DNA from: Amoebophrya sp. AT5.2
Lineage: Eukaryota; Sar; Dinophyceae; Syndiniales; Amoebophryaceae
Direction: 5' to 3'
DNA length: 20,012 bases
Assembly: GCA_005223375.1 (NCBI GenBank)
Contig: RXOD01004606.1
Coordinates: 1-20,012 of the forward strand
Numbering within the stretch: position 1 is the stretch's first letter; every line of letters begins with the position of its first letter. The position numbers and the translations under genes were made by a program. The notes below the pieces were generated by a model. It had not been told where the DNA came from. It saw only the letters and a program-made list of their open reading frames with translations, and did no database searches. Below are positions 1 through 8,400 of the stretch, one piece after another.

Positions 1-358
1 GGGAAGAACCCGCGCGAGACAAGGCTCGCCACACTACAGCACCCCATCCATCAGCGGGACGGGCCCGCACGAGACGCGTCTCGCTCGCCGCCAGTTCTAA
101 CGTCAATTTTTGAGCCAAGGGTCTCTTTACATACGCTCCCCGAACATCAATCATCGCTGAACTTCTTGCAGTGACACAAAAAAGATTTATGTCAGGGGGG
201 GGATTGCAGAGGTTCGACCTCCACGCACGTTACGCTAATGGCTTAAGTAGTTAGGTAAAGTCTCAACCTTAGCGAAGTTATAAGCTGCAGCCAGGCCCGG
301 GCTTAATTATCGTTGCTTGAGCGCCGGCCTGAACCGTCATTGGAGTAAGATTTTTTAT
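1..358. other. Non-coding flank at the left edge, no gene seen
   Basis: No reading frame here resembles a gene. The stretch has a perfect 14-bp palindrome (CGAGACGCGTCTCG, 70-83) and a run of eight G at about 196-203. The minus-strand hexamer AATAAA sits at 354-359, exactly where the small frame to its right ends, so part of this may be 3' untranslated or downstream sequence. A GGTTCGAC core near 212 recalls a tRNA T-loop, but no acceptor or anticodon arms fit around it. Confidence 0.4.
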
Positions 359-631
359 TCATTTTATTAATTTATTAGACGCATCGACATAGCCCCAGCA
401 TTGGAGAACACGCAATCTAAACGAATCACTCCTGAGAGAGGGGGCGGTGTACCAGCGACACACACGCTCCCGTCGACCCAAAGAGAAGACGAGGCATAAA
501 AACAGAACTAGCACAGCGACGGCAATGCTGGGATCATAAAGTGGCTGCCAGGGCGCCGCGTTCACCCTGGTGGGGCGCTTGTTCAGAGTCGGAGACTGCT
601 CATCTTCGGTATCGGTTTCGGTTGCGTTGAT
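359..631 (-). CDS. Possible small single-pass membrane protein, 5' end unresolved
   Basis: An open minus-strand frame runs from just after a TAA at 632-634 to a TGA at 359-361, about 90 codons, with no in-frame ATG. Read from its upstream end it gives an acidic Thr/Glu/Asp-rich stretch, a basic NKRPTR patch, a hydrophobic helix of about 18 residues (IAVAVLVLFLCLVFSLG core) and then an Arg-rich flank (GRRERVCR). That order, polar then hydrophobic then basic, is what a single-pass membrane segment looks like, and AATAAA hexamers overlap its end (354-359, 363-368, 371-376). An ATG at about 640 lies in another frame, so a real gene would need an upstream exon or a frameshift. I do not recognise it. 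It lies just downstream of the TFIIS gene on the same strand. It could equally be a chance open frame. Confidence 0.25.
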   Translation of the reverse strand: MNATETDTEDEQSPTLNKRPTRVNAAPWQPLYDPSIAVAVLVLFLCLVFSLGRRERVCRWYTAPSLRSDSFRLRVLQCWGYVDASNKLIK

Positions 632-844
632 TTATACATGGTTGGAGCCCCTCCAGAGCCCCGCAGCAGCCGTTTTTAGGCCGGGGTAATGAATTGCTCA
701 CACGAAGAACGGTTACGGTTGCATTTTCATAGCGTGGGTCGTGTCCCTTTTGATGTAAAAAACTCTTTTCCAGCAACGTTTTCCATCCGCGGACTTACTC
801 CACGAAAACCCTTCCCCACCCGCCTTTCTCCTCCAACCCTCCCG

Positions 845-1579
845 TCACCCCGCGAACGTTTCTCCGTCCGTTTCCTTCCACAGGTGGTCGCAGTTCGTGC
901 ACCGCATCGTTAGCACTGGTTCGTCGCTCTGGTCTTCTTTCCTGTGTGTCCCCACCGTCGCCAGAAACAGGATCGGCAGTTCCTCGCCTCCCTCGTTTCC
1001 GCACTTCTCGCACTTGTAACTTCCCTTTGCCGCCCGCGTCCACCGCGGGTCGTCCTTCGGGTCGATCGCCATCACTTCCTCCATCACCGTCTCCTCCCTC
1101 TTCAGCCGCGTCTGCTGCTGCTTCTCCGACTCCAGCTGCGCGTCGCTCAGGAAGCAAAACCGGTACGCGAACGGCTGCTTTACCGTACTAGTTCCAGCGC
1201 CGCTGTTCTCCTCAGCACCGCTGTTCACCCGCCCCAGCAGGTTCGTGTTCGACCGCAAAAACTGCACCACGCGGCGGTACTGGACCTGGTACTCGCTGTA
1301 CTCGGGCCGTGACAGCATGTGCGTCTGCTGGTTTTGCAGGATGCTACTCGCGGCAGACTGGGATGTTAGTGTTATTGATTTTTCGAATAGGCCGCGTTCG
1401 AGGCGGTGCGCGGCGGCCTCGGAGACGCCCTTGTTCTTCAGGTTCTGTATCGTCTTCAACCGCCGCTCGTCGCGCACCTGGCGGCGCGGAGACCGCTCGC
1501 GAAGCTTGCTCCCGGCGGCGGCGGCGGCCCGGTCCGGAAGAGGGCCGCTAGAAGCAGCACTGCTGGTGTTCACCGCCAT
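845..1579 (-). CDS. TFIIS-family transcription elongation factor, short form without N-terminal domain
   Basis: This is a 244-residue protein of the TFIIS family, nuclear factors that bind backtracked RNA polymerase II and stimulate cleavage of the nascent RNA. The C-terminal zinc ribbon (about 187-235) has its four cysteines at 190, 193, 227 and 230 (CEKC...CTNC) and the acidic hairpin pair Asp219-Glu220 in QSDEP, matching the RSADEP motif that acts in the polymerase active site in known TFIIS. Residues about 32-165 resemble the central polymerase-binding domain (YRRVVQFLRSN, LLGRVNSG, LSDAQLESEKQ). The usual N-terminal LW/TND domain is absent: the protein is shorter than the roughly 300 residues of yeast or human TFIIS and begins with a low-complexity Ala/Ser stretch. 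I chose the ATG at 1579 because its context, GGAGAAAATGGCG, is strong. The frame is open further upstream to about 1696 but only from a TTG. An RPB9 or archaeal TFS assignment is less likely given the central domain. Confidence 0.85.
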   Translation of the reverse strand: MAVNTSSAASSGPLPDRAAAAAGSKLRERSPRRQVRDERRLKTIQNLKNKGVSEAAAHRLERGLFEKSITLTSQSAASSILQNQQTHMLSRPEYSEYQVQYRRVVQFLRSNTNLLGRVNSGAEENSGAGTSTVKQPFAYRFCFLSDAQLESEKQQQTRLKREETVMEEVMAIDPKDDPRWTRAAKGSYKCEKCGNEGGEELPILFLATVGTHRKEDQSDEPVLTMRCTNCDHLWKETDGETFAG

Positions 1580-2424
1580 TTTCTCCTGCTTGACGAGGTG
1601 AACACCGGCAAAACGATCTGGCTCGGGAACACCAACGTTCTGTTTCGGCCGATAAAGTATGGCAGGTCCTACACAGGAGCGCGGCCCAAGGAACAAATAA
1701 AACGTATCAATCTCACACTCTGGTCCGCCGCGGCCTGCGAAATTTATTTCATGCTTCCTATACTAGTTAAATGTAGAGAAACTTGGGCACATGTTCTTGC
1801 GCTAGTAAAACAGTAGGCGGCAGCAGCACCAAGAAACTCAAGACGAAGATCTTCTTGCGTGCAGGAACTGTCTCGCATTTTTCGGTTTCACGATCAACGA
1901 TGAAAATTCGCACTTTACATCGTCCAGAAAAATCAAGCCATCTCGTCCAAAGGTTTGCCTCGGCCTCAGGCTCACAAGTAGGTATATTTCCGAACAGAAA
2001 CATCGTCTCACTCGCTACAAAGCCCATGCAACCACGGCTTGTGCGCGGAAAAGGACATCAACTTCGATCGAGAGCGAAACTGCATCACCATCAACTGTAC
2101 ATACTAGTCTGTTTTAAGTAAAAAAGTTCTGCTTGGGTGGGTATTGTCTCTCCTGCTTCTCGGGTACCAAAATTAGTGTTGTCCCTGCTCCTGTGACGCG
2201 TATGGAATTGCGTCCTCAAGCTGGAAGTTCTTTGTAAGAGTAATGTAGTAGGTCTATGTTCAAGAGGACCAGCTCGATCCGTCCGTAGTACAGGGTGCAA
2301 AATCTGAACAAACCCAACGGGTAGGTAATGCTGAACCCAAAACACAAAACGATTCGATGTTCTCGAAATGATGATCTCACAACCTTTTAGAAGTTTCTAC
2401 ACGACTGATTTTTCACGAAATTTT
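1580..2424. other. Intergenic stretch between the TFIIS gene and the giant gene
   Basis: About 845 bases with no gene I can support. It should hold the 5' leader of the TFIIS gene and the 3' end of the giant gene. Short frames occur on both strands (minus 1767-2027, 86 codons; plus 1783-2121, 112 codons; minus 2091-2345, 84 codons), but they overlap one another, show no family resemblance and do not share the GC-rich third positions of the real genes. Immediately upstream of the TFIIS ATG the minus strand reads TTCACCTCGTCAAGCAG then GAGAAAATG, which could be a splice acceptor 7 bases before the start. Confidence 0.4.
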
Positions 2425-5400
2425 TCATGCCTTTTGTTTCTTGTCTTTCCCCGCGTCTGCGGCACCTACCGCCGCCCCTCCACCCGCCTCTTCGTCCTCT
2501 CCCGAGTCTTCCCCGTCTCCATCTGCTTCCCCCTCGCCCTTCGGTACATTCACCCATTTTTTCAAGTTCTTATCCCACTGCCGCCTTCTGTTTTTGTGTC
2601 TCCCCCGCCGCCCTCGGTGCTTCCGCGCCGCTTTCTCCAGTAGCGAGGGATTCTCCGCCGCGACGAGCGTTTTCCTCGAGATCAGACAGTCGTCCCCCTG
2701 TTCGCACGCCCACTTGATCGCTTCAATCAGCGTGATCGTCTTCTCCTTCTGCTCCTTCGCCGCTTCTGTTCCTTCCGAAGTCTGATTTCCGCGCACGTCC
2801 GCGAAGTACAACTCCACGTGTTCCGCGTCCACCGGCAGCCCCCAGTTTTGGAACACCGGCATCAGCTTTCTGAATTCCTCCAGCCCGATCTTGTCGTCCT
2901 TTTCGTTCGGGATCACCATCTCGTGCGTGATCAGCGCGTTTGAGTTTATTGACTCATCAGAAACTTCACCGGTTTTTCCACCACCACCTTTTTCCACCAC
3001 CTTCACCTTCGTCTCGAAGAACAAAAGGCAGACGTCGTAGAGGTAGAACAAGAGCGCGTAGAAGCCGTCGAACCGGATGTGGTACTCGTCCTCGTCCGCG
3101 TGTGCCTCCGCGGCGTGGTCGAAAGCCGCGAACAAAGTCTGCTCGACCGACGGGAGCTCCAGCTTGAAGTCCATCATCTTCGGAAGGTTCGCCACCGCGT
3201 CCCGGTGTAACACCAAATCCTCCTCGTCGTCGCTGTTCGAGTCGTCGGACCTCGGCGTGATCTTCGGCGGCGGGTCGTTCTCCGACGACGAGGACGGCGA
3301 GCCCACGTCGCTAGCCTTCGCTTTCTTTTTCGCCTCGGCGATGCTCGCGCCGTCCTTGTAGGTCGCGAGCTTTTTGAACAAAGTTTCGCGCTTCTCCGAC
3401 TCCTCCTCGGCCAGCGGCAGTTCGTGCAGGAAGCGGACCCAGTTTGGGTAGAGGTTCACCTTCGGCGGCTTCGTCTTGTCCGGGGACGACCCCGCCGGAC
3501 TCTGCAGCAGGTGCGAGTGGTAGTCCGCAAGCGTGGAGACCTGTAGGGTTTTGTTGTCGCACAACTCGTGCAGCGCGTCTGTAAACTCAGAGTCCACGCC
3601 CTTGTGCCGCTCCCAGTCCACCGTGATTTCGCCGCGGCTTTCGCTTTGTTGTTGTTCCCCCCCTTCTTGCGATTGCGTCGTTGTGACGAGGGGCAAAACT
3701 GCCATGCGCGCCCGCCGCAGAAACGCGCCATTCGGGGATTTGCGCACGCGCAGCTCGCATTTCCCGATCAACTTCTCGCCCGCGATGGACTGCCGCATGA
3801 AGTGCAGATCGGAGTGGTCGTGCGAGTCGGACTGGCCGAACGCGGGCGAGTTCCACACCTCGAAGTGTACCAGCTCGCACTGCGGGTGCGGGAACACGAG
3901 CGTAAGCTTCCAGTCCGGGTTTTTTGTGTTCGGCACCACGTGCGTGTGCTTCTCGGTATCCCCAAAAATCACCTTCACAAACGTGTTCATCGGAAGGCTG
4001 GGGGACTCCTGAAACAGGTTGCTCGCGGAGATCACCGTAATCTCGCCCATATCCGGCAGCGCCGTCGCGCCGTCGACGTTTTCCTTGCGCACAGAAGCCA
4101 ACACCTCGCTGGACCGCCCGACCATCTTGGCGGCCGCGCGAAACTTCTGCAACGGGGTCAGCAGGGGGCGCGGGGGCGGTGTTGCTTTCAGAGCGGCCAC
4201 CGTCGTGCCCACCGTTGCGGCCACCTGCAATTTCAGGGGCGCGGGCGTAGGGCTCATCGCTGCCCGATTGGTTGTAGGGTTCCCCTTGCTGAAATTCAAC
4301 GCGGCTGCGCTGTTGGCGCTATTGTCGTCGTTGTCATTCACGTCGTCATTCGCGTTGACCGGCGCACTCGCGATCGAGATCCTGCCCTCCTCTGCAGCAG
4401 CCGCGAGGGAGGTCGTAGTTGCCGTCGAGCTCGCGAACGGCGCGTTCATTGCGGCAGATTCGCGGATCGCTTCCTGCTTCTGAGTCGCGGAGGCTTCGCT
4501 TTGCCTTTCCAGCTCCAGCTGCTTCGAGATGCGCTTCGCGATTGCTACATCGCTCAAATCCGGGCCGCGCTGCACCTTTTCCGCGTCCTTAATCTGCGCC
4601 CGCACCTTCTCCGCAATCTGCTGCTCGTCGCCGGTTGGGCCACGCGTGTCCTGTCGGGCGACCACTTTGGGCACGTTGGTAGGCGCCTTCTTCTTCTTCT
4701 TCTTCGTAGTGGTCGCTTCTGAGGTACCTGCCGCAGGCGCGGGGGATTCGGCACCGACAGCAGACTTTGCGTCTGCTGCGCTGTCGGCGCCGAATGCGCG
4801 AAACTTTTCAAAATCCGGATACGACGCCTCCGGCGTCTTCTGGTCCTTTACCACCTGTTGCTGTTCCGCCGCGGTGGTCTCTATCAGCTCCGGCGGGACG
4901 AACTTCACCAGCCCCTTTCCGGCCGTCGGCGTCGCCGGAGACCCCTGCTCGGCGGGCTTCAGCGCCTCCGCCGCGTCCCCGATGTGCACGTCCTTGCTCG
5001 TCATGCGCTTCTGCTCGGCCACGAACAACCGACTCTCGGCTTGCGCCAGCTTCGACGTGTTCATGTTCACGAACGCCTCCGGGTTTTGTTCGTCATCGAT
5101 CTCACCACCAGTTTTTAAACTCCCGGAGGTGGGAAGAACAACCGCGGCACCCGCGGGAGCGATAGAAGAGGAAGTGGACCCCTGCTCATTCTTCGTGCTG
5201 TTTCCGGCGGCCGAAAACGAGAGCTGCACGCCGGATGAGGTGACGCGGCCCTCAGAGCGGACGCCAATCGTCACCGACTCCTTTTTGGCCTCGTCCATGC
5301 ACTTAGAGACCAAAGCAGCCCGGATCTTTTTTGTCAGGCTCTCCACGAGCTTGTCGCGAGCGCGATCAGCTGCTTTCTCCTCACCCCCTTTCTCGGATCC

Positions 5401-8400
5401 TTTCGCTGCCGCTTCCTTCTCGGATCCTTTCGCTGCCGCTCCTGTCTCGGATACTTTCGCTGCCGCTTCCTTCTCGGGTCCTTTCGCTGCCGCTCCTTTC
5501 TCGGGAGATCCTTTCGCCCCTTTCTCGGAAGAACCTTTCGCCCCTTTCTCCAAGATTTCAGATTTCGTTCCTTTTTCTCCTGCACCAGCTCCGGGACCAC
5601 GAACGGGAGCCGAAGTCGCATCCTGGGAAGCCCCCGAAGTCGCATCCTTGGGAGCCCCCGAAGTCACACCAGCCTGCTCCTTCTCCGTGCTTGTGTCCAT
5701 CTCCGTCGAGGAGTCGTCTAGTTTCAGTTCTCCGTGCGCCACTGTCGCGTAGATGTCCCGCATGTACTCGAGTTTTTGCGCCTGGAGCTTTTCTCCCGTC
5801 TTCCCGCCCAGCGAGCGGTCCTCGAAGGCGTCTTTTTCGCCGTGGTACAGGTCCCCGGAAACAACCACCTCGTCCGACGGAGTGTTCTCCAGGACGTCGC
5901 CCATGCTGGTTTTCTTCTGCAACGACCTGCGCAGCTGCAGCGACTGCCGCGTGGACGAGGCGAACGTGGTCTCGTGGTCCGCGTTCAGGAGCACGTCGCC
6001 GGCAAGCGAGATCCGCACGCCCGGGTCGTACTTGAGACTAGCCCTAGACTTCGCCGCATGCAGGCTCTTCACGATCTGACTCTGAGAGGAGGCGCTGCCG
6101 CGCACGTTTCCCTTCGCGACCGACGCGCGCAGCACCTCGGCGGAGGTCGTAACCTGTCCGGACTTCAGCAGGGCGCCTTCCGTGAGCTTGCTTTTGTTCT
6201 CGTCCGCGTCGCCGTCGCTGGCGGAGCTGCCGCTTTCCAGCGTCGCGTGGCTCTCCCGCAGCGCCTTCATGGCCTTCCGCTCGCCTTTCTCTTCGTTTGC
6301 GAGCGCCGCCGCGACTTCGGACGCGCCACCCAGCGCGAACAGATTTTCATGCTTCTCCTGCTCCGCCTCTGCAGCCGCCTGCGCGAGCACCTCGGCGGCC
6401 GTCACGGACTTCTGCCGCGTCGCCGCGTAGAGGTCGGCATGCTGTCGCTGTCCCTCCTCTGCGTTGTACACGTAGTCGTACTGTACATCCTGCCGATTTC
6501 CATTGGCGTTTGGGTCGATCGCTGCGGAGAACCCCTTGGAAAGAGATGTTGTCCCTGTGGCTATAATGCTCCCCGCACCCGCAGCTCCTGCGGTTATGAC
6601 CGTTTTCGACCCCCTCCCCGAAGATGTGGATGCCCTCTGCCTCCCCTCGTTCAGAATGCTCGGCGTCGCCATCTCGGACGGCACGAAGCCGCCCGAGCGC
6701 GCGCCGTGCACCTCGAAGTTTTGCTGCTCCATCTGCCGGGACTTGCGCATCTCCACCAGTTTCGACGCGCGGTACCGCGCCTCCGCCAGTTTCGCTTCCG
6801 ACCTTATCTGTCCGCTCGCGTCCACTTTCCCCAGCAGTTTTTCCTGCCGCTTCTCCTCCTCCAGGATCAACGCCGCCGTCTCGTGCTCCGATTCGGTGTG
6901 GACGATGTCGATTCGGTTTTCGTCCTTCACCGCGGACGCACGGAGGAAATCGGCGTCGCTGACGAAGAAGTCCGGTTTCTGGGCCAGGTACCGAGATTCC
7001 TTCTGCGCGAGCATTCGGTTCTCGCCGGACTGTAGGTTGTTTTTCTCAAACTTCTCCCGCAGCTCGCTCATCTGCTTGATCTCCTCGCAGCTGGGCGGAC
7101 CGTTGGTAAGAACCGCAGGATCGTCCCGCGTTTCCTCGTCCAGGGTGAGGTGCAGGTTGAACTCTTCGTGCCTCTTCGTGTTCTCCGCCACGCGGTCGAG
7201 CTGGATCGGGCGTAGGACGGCGATGCCCGACCCCGTCACCCCGTCCCTGCCAATCATACCACCGTCCTCCGGCTGCATGCCGGGCGGCAGCTGGCTGCAC
7301 TCCAGATCCCGGAGCTGGTTCATGGTCCGCACCTCCGCCGCAGTCGGCTGGCTGATTTCGGCCACCCCCACCTCCGACTTGGCCGCTGCAGCTACCGCAT
7401 TTCTCGCGGCGCTCAAAGGAACCGTCTCGACGAACGCCTTTCGGTTAGTAGTTTTGTCCTCGGAAGCAATAGCAGATGGCTTTGCTTTCCTGTCGTCCTT
7501 TTTCCGATTGCCCGCTTGTTCCGGCGCAAGCGCCAGCTCCCCCGCCTCGGTGAACTGAATCGCCGACTGCTTCGTGGAGGCGCCCTTCAGCCACGATTCG
7601 CCGTCGTTGTTCTTGGAGCCCCTGAACGACCCTCCGCCCTCCAAAAAGCCGGACCGCTGGATCTTTCCCTCTAGTCTCCGCGCGGTCGAGTTCCCTAGAG
7701 ACGTGCGGGACGTGTTCAACTCGGTTTCGTTTGCCGTCGCGTTCGCCGCGCTTGCGCGAACAACCTGCTGCTGCCGAACCGGCGAGGCCTCGACTCTATC
7801 GACGGTGACCATGGTGTTGGAGAGTGCGTCGCCGGTCCGCACCATGGTTTCCGTGGGCGCTGCGGACCGGTCCACCTGCTCCTGCGCGACTCGCGCCAGC
7901 TTGTCCACCAGGGTCTGCGTCTGCTCCAGCAGGGTCTGCGGCGCGTTGGCCGTGGACGCCGTGTTGTTCTTCGTTCTCCGGTGCTTCCCCTCCATGCGGA
8001 GATCGGCGTGATTCAGTAATTCGACAGGCTGAAGCGGCAGGGAAAGCAAAGGTGCCGGCTCGAACTCCTCCCGCTCGCTCGCCGACGTCGTGGTCTCCTC
8101 CACGAAGCGATCCTCCCCCGCACGGATAGCACCTTGCTTCCCCGCGCCTTTTCGCCCGGCGTTCCGGATACCCCCACGCCTCAGGATATCCCCCTGCCGA
8201 GTTGTGGATAATTCGGCGAGTTTTGCCGCTTCCCGGTCGCCGTCCTCCCATTCCAGGGCGCTGTTCTCCAGCGCCGCCCCGTTGTCCACCTGCCCCAGCA
8301 GAATTTTCAACAGGTCGTCCGCTGTCGCCATCCTTCTCTCCACTTGCTTCAGCCCCCACCCCCAGTGCGCGCGCTTCACCACTTCCACCCGTTCCCGCAC

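Noticed and set aside
105..125. Minus-strand TTGGCTCAA, resembling the 3' part of the dinoflagellate spliced leader
   Set aside because: Only nine bases match in a row, which can arise by chance in 20 kb, and the flanks do not agree. It cannot be used to name the organism.
196..226. tRNA-like GGTTCGAC with a short flanking stem
   Set aside because: The loop is one base off the usual B box and no acceptor, D or anticodon arms can be placed around it.
3221..3300. 12-bp inverted repeat (TCCTCGTCGTCG / CGACGACGAGGA) in the giant gene
   Set aside because: Both arms are simple codon runs (Ser TCG and Asp/Glu GAC/GAG), so the match follows from composition, and the spacer is long.
3568..5752. Long plus-strand frames (384, 407 codons) inside the giant gene
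   Set aside because: They mirror the codon bias of the minus-strand gene, have Arg/His- or Ser/Phe-rich random-looking products and no domains.
5734..7558. Further long plus-strand frames (433 and 351 codons) within the giant gene
   Set aside because: Shadows of the GC-rich minus-strand gene; no motif, and they overlap one another in different frames.
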